In this document: positions 46,440-54,341 of the stretch, piece by piece
Layout of the letters: each line of letters starts with the position of its first letter
How positions within the stretch are numbered: the stretch's first letter is position 1
Translations under genes and position numbers: made by a program
Notes under the pieces: model-generated
Database searches by the model: none
What the model was told of the DNA's origin: nothing
The model's input: the letters and a program-made list of their open reading frames with translations, nothing else
NCBI GenBank assembly: GCA_017461445.1
Contig: JAFTXW010000013.1
Location: forward strand, 48,311-112,310
DNA: 64,000 nt
DNA from: Oscillospiraceae bacterium
Lineage (GTDB): Bacteria > Bacillota > Clostridia > Oscillospirales > Oscillospiraceae
Reading direction: 5' to 3'

Positions 46440-47069
46440 ATGAAAACCAAAATGATCAAAACCGTCAGTTTGGTAGCTGCACTGGCCTGTATTCTCTGTT
46501 TCCCTGTGAAAGCATCTGCCACCTCTCAGCAGGGTACCGATGGTACGGAACTGGAAGTGGTTCAGGCACAGCAGCTGGAGATCCAGCTTGGTCAGGCTTG
46601 GACCGGTGTTGAGTTCCAGCTTCGGACAGATGCCGGCAAGTATCCTGATCCCATCCCTGTGGGTGAAGACGGCGTGCTGCGTGTGGAAATTGGCGGCAGC
46701 GAAAACTACCTGCTGACCTGTCTGGCATCTCAGGTTGAAGTTCCCACACCTGAGGACATCGAGAATCCTGAAGAGGCTGTCACCGAGGAGACCGGTACCG
46801 CAACGACAGAAGATGTCGCCTCTGACAGCACTGTCTCTACCGAAAAGACTTCTTCTGCCACCGAAGAAGCAGATCCTACGGATCCTTCTGTAACAATTGA
46901 ACCCGAAGCGGATGCTGAGATTGCTACCATTGGTGGTGTCCCTGTTACCCATGTCGTCATTTTTGTCGGCGGTTTGGTGATTGCAATTGCTCTGCTTGTG
47001 TTCATGCAGATGCATCACAAGAACCGGGAATCCAGCGATGCTGACGATGATGAAAATGACGAATTTTAA
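46440..47069 (+). CDS. Secreted, membrane-anchored Thr/Glu-rich protein
   Basis: This 209 aa protein has a signal peptide (cleavage after ASA, near residue 25), a short beta-rich domain, a Glu/Thr/Ser-rich stalk (residues 110-160) and a C-terminal membrane helix (VVIFVGGLVIAIALLVF) with acidic tail. There is no LPXTG motif. ATG 46440 is eight bases after GGAGG. It is probably the last pilus-island gene. Confidence 0.65.
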   Translation: MKTKMIKTVSLVAALACILCFPVKASATSQQGTDGTELEVVQAQQLEIQLGQAWTGVEFQLRTDAGKYPDPIPVGEDGVLRVEIGGSENYLLTCLASQVEVPTPEDIENPEEAVTEETGTATTEDVASDSTVSTEKTSSATEEADPTDPSVTIEPEADAEIATIGGVPVTHVVIFVGGLVIAIALLVFMQMHHKNRESSDADDDENDEF

Positions 47070-47139
47070 TCCTGAAATCAGTCTAGGAAACCCGTTTTTG
47101 TGAGATAAGTAGAACTTTTATAAAGCATTTCCAAGGCTA

Positions 47140-47168
47140 TTGACTATCCAAAAACCGGGTGCTACAAT
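47140..47168 (+). promoter_or_regulatory. Strong extended -10 promoter
   Basis: TTGACT (47140-47145), a 17-bp spacer and TGC-TACAAT (TACAAT 47163-47168) make a near-consensus promoter directing transcription of the structured RNA just downstream. Confidence 0.8.
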
Positions 47169-47174
47169 GCAAGT

Positions 47175-47378
47175 GTGGCAGGGGCTTGCACCCAGGCTTT
47201 CGATCCGTCGGAAGAGCTCCCGGCGTTTGACGCACCCGGGTGGGTAGCGGAATCGTTACGGACTTAGCGTTGTTATAGCGGTCCCTAATGGTGCAAGCCA
47301 AATTAACATGACTACCGGAAGGTTGTTCTACTATAGGCATCGTATGGCCTGTGGTACAGCATCCTTCCGGTATTTTTT
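47175..47378 (+). ncRNA. Structured RNA of unknown class (leader or small RNA)
   Basis: A roughly 200-nt transcript is predicted from the promoter above to a T-run. Its base is closed by a perfect 10-bp helix GGCTTGCACC (47183-47192)/GGTGCAAGCC (47290-47299). Inside are a GC hairpin (CCCGGCGT...ACGC-AC-CCGGG, near 47219-47240) and a GTAGCG-GAAT-CGTTAC hairpin (47244-47259). The 3' end is a terminator. It fills the 328-bp gap before the zinc-ribbon gene, whose RBS follows the terminator. It could be a riboswitch-like leader or a stable ncRNA. I could not match it to a known class. Confidence 0.6.
47313..47378 (+). terminator. Terminator of the structured RNA
   Basis: TACCGGAAGG/CCTTCCGGTA (47313-47322 with 47363-47372) encloses a smaller AGGC/GCCT stem and is followed by TTTTTT. 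Confidence 0.88.
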
Positions 47379-47397
47379 ATTTTCGGAGGTTATCATC

Positions 47398-47883
47398 ATG
47401 AAAAACAAGAAGAAAAGAAAGGGAGTAATCAACTATGCACCCCGCTGCCCTTATTGCGGCAGTACTACCGTATATCGAAGTGCAACTGGCATTTATGCCG
47501 ACAATCCTGATAACGTCATGCTCTATGTGTGCAAAAGATATCCTGTTTGCGATGCTTACATCCGCACGCAGAAAGGGACTGCCATCCCCATCGGTGTTAT
47601 GGCCAACGGGAAACTGAGAGCATTGCGGACGGATGCTCATAAACTATTCGATCAGCTGTATCTCAAGCACTATATGTCCAAGAACACTGCCTACGCTTGG
47701 TTAAGCTCTATTCTGGGCGTTCCATATAAGAAAGCCCACATTGGTTTGCTAAGTGAAATTCAGTGCGAGCTGGTCATTCGTGAAACCAAAAAGTTACTCT
47801 CTTGGCACGACTCACACAAGAATAATTCCCAAAGGAGGTTCAAGAATTATGGCACTGACGCCAACGCAGATGCAGGTTGTTGA
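47398..47883 (+). CDS. DUF3268-like zinc-ribbon protein
   Basis: This 161 aa protein has CPYCGS near residue 17 and CKRYPVCDAY near residue 45, the paired zinc-ligand pattern of DUF3268 (topoisomerase-type zinc finger). A helical C-terminal part follows. ATG 47398 has GGAGG upstream, just after the RNA terminator. It overlaps the sigma-factor gene by 35 bp. Function unknown. Confidence 0.7.
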   Translation: MKNKKKRKGVINYAPRCPYCGSTTVYRSATGIYADNPDNVMLYVCKRYPVCDAYIRTQKGTAIPIGVMANGKLRALRTDAHKLFDQLYLKHYMSKNTAYAWLSSILGVPYKKAHIGLLSEIQCELVIRETKKLLSWHDSHKNNSQRRFKNYGTDANADAGC

Positions 47884-48391
47884 AGAAAATATGGGTCTGG
47901 TAGGCAAGGTAATCAAAGAGAAAGTCCACGGACTTGGTCAACCGGGAGTCCCCGATTATGATGACCTGTTTCAAACAGGTTGTATCGGTCTGATAAAAGC
48001 TGTCATGACCGATAAAGGCGGGACCTTCTCGACCTATGCCTACAGATTGATCTGGAACGAGATCTGCGATGAATTGGTCCGTAATACCAGACTGATTTTG
48101 AAAGAGCAGTCTGCAGATACGATCGAAATCACATCGACATCATTCCTGTCCTGTGCGGATCCGTTGGATACGCTCAGCTTGCGCCATATCCTCCAGCAGG
48201 CAAAGCAACAGGCTCAGGGAGGTGCAGCAAAAGGTATCCAATGTCTGGAGCTGATGGCCCAGGGGTATAGCAGTCAAGAGGTTGGGAATATAATCGGCGC
48301 AGATTCCGGAACAGTGAGGATGTGGATGACCCGGGCAAGAAAATATCTCAAAGGATTTCCTGAGCTGCAATGCTATGCGGAGGTAATGTGA
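47849..48391 (+). CDS. Sigma-70 family RNA polymerase sigma factor of the element
   Basis: This 180 aa protein has region 2 (PDYDDLFQTGCIGLIKAV, then TFSTYAYRLIWNEI) and a C-terminal region 4 helix-turn-helix (MAQGYSSQEVGNIIG, then VRMWMTRARKYL). ATG 47849 is ten bases after AAAGGAGG. It may switch on transfer genes. It overlaps the next gene by one base (TGATG). Confidence 0.85.
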   Translation: MALTPTQMQVVEENMGLVGKVIKEKVHGLGQPGVPDYDDLFQTGCIGLIKAVMTDKGGTFSTYAYRLIWNEICDELVRNTRLILKEQSADTIEITSTSFLSCADPLDTLSLRHILQQAKQQAQGGAAKGIQCLELMAQGYSSQEVGNIIGADSGTVRMWMTRARKYLKGFPELQCYAEVM

Positions 48392-48834
48392 TGAAAATAA
48401 TATGGAAGAGGGTCAAACCCTGGTGTATACCAATGGGCTTGACCCTCTTATTTTATGGACTTTTCCGTTTTGTGTTCCTGGTAGGCTATGTACCAACTGA
48501 ATCCATGGAGCCAACGCTCCCACAGGGCAGCTTCATTTTGGCAATGCGGATTTTTGACGAACCTGAAGTTGGAGACATCATCGTCTTTGAAAAGGACGGT
48601 GCCCTACTGGTAAAGCGGGTAGCCGCCAAATCCGGCGAGAAAGTAGACTTGTCGAAACTTCCATATATGACTACGGTTCCCATTCCGATATGGGACGATC
48701 CCGTAATCATAGTTCCAGATGGATGCTATTTCGTATTAGGTGATAATACACAGAATTCATGGGACTCCCGTTACTGGGAAGACCACTTTGTAGCATACCA
48801 TAATATTGTCGCAAAGCTGGTTCATTCCGATTAA
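48391..48834 (+). CDS. Signal peptidase I
   Basis: This 147 aa type I signal peptidase has one N-terminal membrane helix, the catalytic Ser in TESMEPTLPQ (near residue 36), the catalytic Lys in LLVKRVAA (near residue 72) and GDNTQNSWDSRYW near the C-terminus. GGAGG lies seven bases before ATG 48391. It probably processes the pilins and adhesins of this element. Codons 6-20 form a long terminator-like hairpin. Confidence 0.88.
   Translation: MKIIWKRVKPWCIPMGLTLLFYGLFRFVFLVGYVPTESMEPTLPQGSFILAMRIFDEPEVGDIIVFEKDGALLVKRVAAKSGEKVDLSKLPYMTTVPIPIWDDPVIIVPDGCYFVLGDNTQNSWDSRYWEDHFVAYHNIVAKLVHSD
48406..48454 (+). terminator. Terminator-like hairpin inside the signal peptidase gene
   Basis: AAGAGGGTCAA/TTGACCCTCTT (48406-48416 with 48439-48449), with inner CCC/GGG and TGGT/ACCA pairs, makes a 44-nt hairpin followed by ATTTT. 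It would be melted by a translating ribosome. Confidence 0.65.
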
Positions 48835-48852
48835 GCAGCACTCGGTTTAAGC

Positions 48853-49263
48853 TTAATGCAGCTTCTGAACTGTGTATTCATCAAGTTCTCCACCGTAGAA
48901 CTTGTCCAACACATCTTTGAAAAGCTGCTCCCCAGTTACCAGCCAGAACAGCGTCATGCAGGAGCGCAGCTTCAGATTATCCGGGTAACCCATGATCCAG
49001 TCAATGGACCCCTCCATTTTCAGGAGTTCTTGACAGATCTCCTCCATGTGGCTGCGAAGCACCGGATCATTCCAGTATTCAACGGCTTCCGTTTTGCTCT
49101 GGATCTCATAGTACATTGCCATGGTGCTATGACCAAGGCCATGGATCTGTGGAAAGATATACCACATCCAGTGGCTCTGCTTTCTGCCGGCCTTGATCTC
49201 CTGCAGGGCAGTTTCATAGGAGCCTTCATGGGCACTTCTGAATCGGTCTAATGAAAATTCCAT
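48853..49263 (-). CDS. DUF1810 family protein
   Basis: This 136 aa cytosolic protein has the family signature GRKQSHWMWYIFPQIHGLG (near residue 28) and the PDNLKLRSCMTLFWL segment near residue 94. Biochemical function is not established to my knowledge. It is the promoter-distal gene of the minus-strand cluster. Of three consecutive ATGs, the third (49263) has the best spacing to AAGGAG. Confidence 0.88.
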   Translation of the reverse strand: MEFSLDRFRSAHEGSYETALQEIKAGRKQSHWMWYIFPQIHGLGHSTMAMYYEIQSKTEAVEYWNDPVLRSHMEEICQELLKMEGSIDWIMGYPDNLKLRSCMTLFWLVTGEQLFKDVLDKFYGGELDEYTVQKLH

Positions 49264-49265
49264 CA

Positions 49266-50186
49266 TCATTCTCCTTCGTTCAATCTTTTAACCGTAGGCT
49301 CGTGCAGCTTACCTTCATAGAACTTATCCAGCATCTGCTTAAACACAGAATCCTGCGTTACAAGCCAGAAAAGTGTCATACTGGCCTGGACCCGGTTGGA
49401 ATCCCTGCCCATCATCTGCCAGAGTGTTTTTTCGGAGTCCAGCATTACCTGCATCAGAGCCTTCATATCTCGTGACAAAGTCGGCTCGTTCCAGTATGCC
49501 AGTGTCTCCTGTCTATCCCGCAACTGATAAAACGCTCCGCTGGCGTGGTCGCTCCATCCACCTAAGAGCTGAGGAAAAATATCGTCGGGATAATAAGTGG
49601 GAGGTTCATTAGCGTTAGTTGCTTCCAATGCCCTCTTTTGAGAATTGGCATGGTGTCCTAGGAAACGGTCCAGAGAATAACCCCGACTGTCTAGCTTGTA
49701 GATCCGGAAGGGGGCGGTAAAATTGCCGTTTAGATCCAGATATGTATACAGCACGACCTCCGAATCATTTTCTGCACCGAATCCGCCTTCGTCTGCCCAG
49801 TACCAACCATCGGGCTGGAGCTGCCATAGGAATATCCAGCCATTCTCCCTTTTTTCAAAGTCGCTACGAAAACGAACCTGCTGTTTCAGATAATTGGGGG
49901 CAACTTCTTTTACCCAGAATTCTTCTTTGATAATTCCAGGGAAATTCTGAATGTTACCGAGGGAATCGATAATCATTTTGCGGATACCGCGATTCTCGTC
50001 CACGAAGAAAACGGAAGAATCTTCATCTGCGCTACGGTACGGATGCATGCCGAAAGTGACAGTTTCCGTCAAATACACAGACTCAGCCCGCTTGGGTTCT
50101 TGTTTTTTGGGAGTGACCGCTTCCACAACAGGCACCGACTCAGACTTCGCCTGCCTCTTTCTCAAAATCTTAGACAGAAATTTCAT
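49266..50186 (-). CDS. Divergent DUF1810 domain fused to a novel N-terminal domain
   Basis: The C-terminal 135 residues (from YSLDRFLGHH) align with the neighbouring DUF1810 protein (IFPQLLGGW, AYWNEPTLSRDM, ASMTLFWLVT, LDKFYEGKL). However, the conserved GRKQSHWMW block is replaced by EPPTYYPDD. The N-terminal 170 residues are a Trp-rich beta domain I do not recognise (FRSDFEKRENGWIFLWQL). If DUF1810 is an enzyme, this copy is probably a regulatory or inactive form. Confidence 0.7.
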   Translation of the reverse strand: MKFLSKILRKRQAKSESVPVVEAVTPKKQEPKRAESVYLTETVTFGMHPYRSADEDSSVFFVDENRGIRKMIIDSLGNIQNFPGIIKEEFWVKEVAPNYLKQQVRFRSDFEKRENGWIFLWQLQPDGWYWADEGGFGAENDSEVVLYTYLDLNGNFTAPFRIYKLDSRGYSLDRFLGHHANSQKRALEATNANEPPTYYPDDIFPQLLGGWSDHASGAFYQLRDRQETLAYWNEPTLSRDMKALMQVMLDSEKTLWQMMGRDSNRVQASMTLFWLVTQDSVFKQMLDKFYEGKLHEPTVKRLNEGE

Positions 50187-50994
50187 TTGAAGTAGCTCCT
50201 TTCTGTTTTAGCAAATACCGTTTCCGGTATTTCATCTGCACATATTTCATAACCTTGCTGTAATACACAGGATTAGCTGCACCACCGATAACACCAACAA
50301 CAGGCAGTCCCTGGATGAATTTCAAAAGTAACATGTCTACAGCAAATGCGGAGGCGGTCTCCTTCATCTGTAATTTGAAGTCTTCATCCGTAATACCTAC
50401 GGTTTCCAACGTCAGCATTTCATCCACTTCTGTATTCCGATGCACCCAGTCTTCTCCGGTGCTAAGAGCCGTCTGCATCATCTTGAGGATAAAAATCTGC
50501 TCCTGCCGGGATTCATAGTCGAAGCCGTAATTCAGTGCAGTCTCATAGACTCCCTTCAGGAGTGTTCCCAGGAACAGGACAATGTCTGGCATGCCTACGC
50601 CCAGAGCACCAAGACCTACACCCTCTACAGTTGTTACGGCCAAGTTCAACAAATCGGACTGTTTTGCACTCTTATGCATCTTTCGCAATTCCTTCCGGCC
50701 GCCTTTTACCTGCACAGCAAAGTCCCGGATGGAATGATCCGCCTGAATATTTTCTTTATTGTAGCCCTTTTCAATGATTGCCCGGCCCTGGTCAAATACC
50801 AGGCCGAAGCCCTTGCAGAAGGCGCTTTCCAGACCGGTATATACATTTTCCGGGATCCGGCTCTCCAGTTCGGTTTTCCACGCAGCAGGCTTTGCTTTCA
50901 AGGCTGCCTGCTCCATTTTCTTTTCCTGTTTCTCTACTGCCAGGAGCTCTTTTGCCAGAGCTGCATCCCGGCGTTTTTGATTCAGATTCATCAT
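50170..50994 (-). CDS. EcsC family protein
   Basis: This 274 aa protein matches EcsC proteins (GVGLGALGVGMPDIVLFLGTLLKG and GFDYESRQEQIFILKMMQ near residues 125-165). EcsC is peripheral or membrane-associated and of uncertain function. A charged N-terminal coiled coil precedes the domain. It overlaps the downstream DUF1810-fusion gene by 17 bp. Confidence 0.82.
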   Translation of the reverse strand: MMNLNQKRRDAALAKELLAVEKQEKKMEQAALKAKPAAWKTELESRIPENVYTGLESAFCKGFGLVFDQGRAIIEKGYNKENIQADHSIRDFAVQVKGGRKELRKMHKSAKQSDLLNLAVTTVEGVGLGALGVGMPDIVLFLGTLLKGVYETALNYGFDYESRQEQIFILKMMQTALSTGEDWVHRNTEVDEMLTLETVGITDEDFKLQMKETASAFAVDMLLLKFIQGLPVVGVIGGAANPVYYSKVMKYVQMKYRKRYLLKQKGATSNEISV

Positions 50995-51021
50995 ACAGTT
51001 TCCTCAAATTAGGTTTATGTA

Positions 51022-51999
51022 TTACTGCTCACACTTTGCCTTGCGTGCAGCCCGGATCTGCTTCACAAACAAGCAGATCATATAGAATAGTAACAGACCC
51101 CACATCATTGCCTGGAATGTGTGTCCCATCGCAGCCGCTTCTCCATATTCAGGAAGATCCGCAAATTCCGTCCAGTCATTCCAATAGCGGCATTCCTGGA
51201 TTTGCTGAATCATAAAACCCGTTGCAGTCAAAGCAATCAGCACCGTGATTGTCCTGGGAATGACTGTCGTAAGTGTCAGCCACTGTGGATTACTCTTAAA
51301 CAAACGGACAGTTTTTCGTGCAGAGAAGAACCAAAAAGGAAGGAAAAACACCGCAGTGTACAACGAGAACCACCACAAGTAATAATCTTCAAGATCATTG
51401 GGACAGTCCACGTGGCTTAAGGGGATATACCATAAATTCACACCATCAAGGAATACTACAATCAGGTAAGTCAGAACTATGGTCACCGTAACCCACAACT
51501 GTTTTTTCCGAATTATTTGCCGATTTTCATTTCTACGGATACACCTCTGCTCTATGTAAAGCAGCATTCCATAAAACAATGTCCAAACAAATGTGCTTTG
51601 CCATTGACCAAAGCTTTCCTTTACCGTATCACGAACCCAAAAAGGAACCGTGGTGTATTCCAGGTAGACTTTCTCTGCAACAGATACGCCAATCAGCAGA
51701 ATTACTGCTGCTCCCAGAATCCATTTCGTTACACGGAACGGAATCCTCTGTGCAAAAGGAAACCAGTTTTCTCCGAAGAAGGATCGTACCAACCCCAAAA
51801 GGGACAGAAGCCAGACCGGCAAAATGGCGGCAATTCCTTGCAGGATTTCCCAGGACAAAGCGACATAAAAGCGCAACGTGGGTTCTCCCTCGACCCAGAT
51901 ATTGTCCGATGCGTCCCGGCCAGCCTGAATCATCAAATAAGTCATCAGGATGACCAGTAACCCCCACAGACCCTTTTTCATGACTTCTTTTACTTTCAT
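51022..51999 (-). CDS. Polytopic membrane protein
   Basis: This 325 aa protein has about seven hydrophobic helices and many Trp/Tyr residues. No family is recognised. Its size and position next to the two FtsW-like paralogues suggest it works with them. Confidence 0.6.
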   Translation of the reverse strand: MKVKEVMKKGLWGLLVILMTYLMIQAGRDASDNIWVEGEPTLRFYVALSWEILQGIAAILPVWLLSLLGLVRSFFGENWFPFAQRIPFRVTKWILGAAVILLIGVSVAEKVYLEYTTVPFWVRDTVKESFGQWQSTFVWTLFYGMLLYIEQRCIRRNENRQIIRKKQLWVTVTIVLTYLIVVFLDGVNLWYIPLSHVDCPNDLEDYYLWWFSLYTAVFFLPFWFFSARKTVRLFKSNPQWLTLTTVIPRTITVLIALTATGFMIQQIQECRYWNDWTEFADLPEYGEAAAMGHTFQAMMWGLLLFYMICLFVKQIRAARKAKCEQ

Positions 52000-52023
52000 T
52001 TGCGCACCTTCTTTTTCTTTGAT

Positions 52024-52932
52024 TTATTCATCATCGATAACCTCATGCCAGAAGTCATCATCGGGCACCATCATCATTGGCGGGCTGGGACGGCTGATTT
52101 TAACCAATGCAAACATGATACCAAGCTGTGGAGCAACCAGAGTTGTATTCACCATCCAGTTTGCAGAAAAGGGGTGTGGACACCAGTCATTGATGATACC
52201 AAAAGCGCCAAGAAGAGGAAGAATCAACTGTAAGGCAATTATAGCATAGCAGATCAGATATGTCACCTTTTCCCACCAGCGGTACACCTGAAAACTGACG
52301 ATACCGGCTACAATGCACCATACCGCCGTAAGTACAGCAAATAGCCAATTGACCCACAAACCGTAATGATACGACAGCACAGGAAGCGTCCTCTGTTTGC
52401 GGTATCCACCAAAGACCGCTTCTGCCCGATCCCGTTCATCAAAAGCAAAATTCACATCCAGCGGCAAATCATCCTGATCCCGGCTATAGCCTTCCATAAT
52501 TTCATCCGGATAGGTATAGTATCCACTACCCTTGCCAATAAAGCTGGACTTGTCCAGCATTTCCCGAACATCTTCCTTGGGGTAGGTCCACGCATAAAAC
52601 TTATATACGATGAACTGGTCTTCCTGCAGATGCGCATCTACCAAAGCCAATCCAAATAATACTGACCACAGGATCGTTGCGCCCAGCAGCAAAGAAAGCA
52701 AGACTCGGAACACAGATGCCGTATCTGGATAAAGAATGACAGTACTGTACAGCAGATAGAAAGTAAATGCCGCAGGGGTCAGGCTGAACAGGTATTTGAA
52801 AAGGTAATGGTCATATCCCATCCCTTCGCACAGGATTTGAGCGAAGATTCCAAACACCAGCAGAGCCAGAGATGCAAACAGGAATGCCATTGCCAATCGG
52901 TTTTTACTTTTTTTGTTAACAGTAGTCTCCAT
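52024..52932 (-). CDS. FtsW/RodA-like truncated membrane protein, paralogue A
   Basis: This 302 aa protein has about seven membrane helices and an extracytoplasmic loop (residues 110-180). Its C-terminal part (LPLLGAFGIINDWCPHPFSANW, then LGIMFALVKISR) is reminiscent of the FtsW/RodA C-terminal helices, but the protein is shorter than a complete FtsW (about 400 aa). It is about one-third identical by eye to the upstream gene. It overlaps that gene by 17 bp. Confidence 0.55.
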   Translation of the reverse strand: METTVNKKSKNRLAMAFLFASLALLVFGIFAQILCEGMGYDHYLFKYLFSLTPAAFTFYLLYSTVILYPDTASVFRVLLSLLLGATILWSVLFGLALVDAHLQEDQFIVYKFYAWTYPKEDVREMLDKSSFIGKGSGYYTYPDEIMEGYSRDQDDLPLDVNFAFDERDRAEAVFGGYRKQRTLPVLSYHYGLWVNWLFAVLTAVWCIVAGIVSFQVYRWWEKVTYLICYAIIALQLILPLLGAFGIINDWCPHPFSANWMVNTTLVAPQLGIMFALVKISRPSPPMMMVPDDDFWHEVIDDE

Positions 52933-53824
52933 CTACATATTCACCTTCTTCCGAGATAGTCTCTATCACACTATTGGGGGGACGACTTGACTTCATCAAG
53001 GCGAGCATAACACTAATCTGAGGTATGACAGTTAAAAGTGTCACTTGCCAGTCCATGGAGAATGGATGCGGAGTCAGGCAAGCGATGATTCCCAAACCAC
53101 CCAGCAGCGGAAAGATCAGCTGTTCCGCGATGAGCACGCCACACACTGCATACAGAATTTTCTCCCACCAGGCATTCAGCTTTCTAAAAGCGCCAATTGC
53201 AGCCATGCACCAGCCTACCGTAATCACCGCAAACAGGATCGTGATCCAAAAACCATACATGTATGACAAAACAGGAAGGAGCAAATCCCAGCGGAAATGT
53301 CGAAAAATCTCTGCCCGGTCCCGTTCCATCATTGCATTCTGGACATCCTGGGGCAGATCATCAATGATCCAAACCTCGGGATCAATCAAATCATCCGAGT
53401 ACTGGTAATACGCGTCGCCATGTCCAAACAGATGACATTTTGAGAGCATATACTGTGCCTCTTCTTTTCGGTTTGCCCAACCGAAGTACCAGCCATTACC
53501 ATATGTTTCATCCTGGTAATAGTCATCGAACTGAACATCAGCGAACATGACGATCATAAATGCGGACCATGCAAATACTATGATCAGGAAAACAGCCAGA
53601 ATGACTTTTCCTGTTTTACCACCATTTCTGAGTCTGGTCATCAGATAGTAGCCAAGAAAGCCTGCTGCTACAGAAGGAAGCAGATGAAGGAAATAGTCTG
53701 CCAGTAAAGGTGTGTAGCCCATCATTTCGCTCAGAATTTGAGCCATGATGCCAAAAGTCAGAAGAATACTACTCATAATGAGAAAGGCTTTTTTAAACCG
53801 GCGTTTTTCTTTCGTCTCGTTCAT
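52916..53824 (-). CDS. FtsW/RodA-like truncated membrane protein, paralogue B
   Basis: This 302 aa protein is the paralogue of the gene at 52024, with the same order of helices, the same ERDRAE loop segment and LPVLSYMYG, and the same C-terminal GLGIIACLTPHPFSMDW pattern. It is probably a partner of the same envelope complex. No catalytic residue can be assigned. Confidence 0.55.
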   Translation of the reverse strand: MNETKEKRRFKKAFLIMSSILLTFGIMAQILSEMMGYTPLLADYFLHLLPSVAAGFLGYYLMTRLRNGGKTGKVILAVFLIIVFAWSAFMIVMFADVQFDDYYQDETYGNGWYFGWANRKEEAQYMLSKCHLFGHGDAYYQYSDDLIDPEVWIIDDLPQDVQNAMMERDRAEIFRHFRWDLLLPVLSYMYGFWITILFAVITVGWCMAAIGAFRKLNAWWEKILYAVCGVLIAEQLIFPLLGGLGIIACLTPHPFSMDWQVTLLTVIPQISVMLALMKSSRPPNSVIETISEEGEYVDGDYC

Positions 53825-53892
53825 CTCACATTACTCCATACAAATTAGTTCCATCCGCCAATACGCTTAATCAAAAATCAAATTTCCTTTTT

Positions 53893-53925
53893 CCCCGAAA
53901 GGATACCAAGGATACCCTTTCGGGG
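53893..53925. repeat. Intercistronic hairpin
   Basis: CCCCGAAAGG/CCTTTCGGGG (10 bp perfect) lies in the 112-bp gap between genes. There is no T-run on the minus strand, so it is not a classical terminator. Confidence 0.55.
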
Positions 53926-53936
53926 ACTCTTTCACA

Positions 53937-54317
53937 TCAGGTTCGCTGATGGTGAACGATCAAATAACCTGCAACCTCGTCGTAGCCAGACCGAATCACG
54001 ATACGCACGACACGGTCAGGGTGGCTCTCCCGCCAGATTTCCAAATACTCATCATGGTCAACACTCTCATCCACCACAACAGAATCGATCTGGTAGTAAT
54101 AGCCAGACTTGCCTTTAGCCAACTTACAAATCAGCTCACCACTGTCCACGCCAAACCGATAGCCGATCAGATTGCCATCGCCATCCGTGGTCGTTGCCAG
54201 ATAGTCACGGATATTCTCCAGTCGAAGATCCTGCAATTTCATGGTTGCAAGCATAGCATTGAGCTGCTCCAGATCCTCAGGCCTGCGATAGTTGAAATCA
54301 AAGTTGATTTTAATCAT
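53937..54317 (-). CDS. Hypothetical protein of the accessory cluster
   Basis: This 126 aa acidic protein begins MIKINFDFNYRRPEDLEQLN and has a central YRFGVDSGELICKL segment. No family is recognised. AAAGGA precedes the ATG. Confidence 0.55.
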   Translation of the reverse strand: MIKINFDFNYRRPEDLEQLNAMLATMKLQDLRLENIRDYLATTTDGDGNLIGYRFGVDSGELICKLAKGKSGYYYQIDSVVVDESVDHDEYLEIWRESHPDRVVRIVIRSGYDEVAGYLIVHHQRT

Positions 54318-54341
54318 ATTTCTCTCTTCCTTTCGTTAGAT

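Larger units (their letters stand above)
18884..48834. mobile_element. Integrative/conjugative element, transfer and pilus module (boundaries partly unknown)
   Basis: About 30 kb of mostly tightly packed plus-strand genes includes VirB2-, VirB3-, VirB4-, VirB6- and VirD4-type proteins, a peptidoglycan hydrolase, a sigma factor and many element-specific small proteins. It is visibly AT-richer than the flanking greA-lysS region. The left edge is placed after the lysS terminator. No integrase, relaxase or clear attachment repeat is visible. The minus-strand accessory genes to 64 kb may be cargo of the same element, so the right end may lie outside the window. Confidence 0.85.

Noticed and set aside
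47175-47300. T-box riboswitch, because GGGTGGGTAGCGG resembles the T-box core
   Set aside because: The invariant AGGGTGGNACCGCG is not matched, no stem I specifier is apparent, and the following gene is not amino-acid related.
47175-47300. c-di-GMP-I riboswitch, because of the GGTAGCGGaaTCGTTAC-like hairpin
   Set aside because: The conserved CACGCACAGGGCAAACC part and tetraloop receptor are missing.
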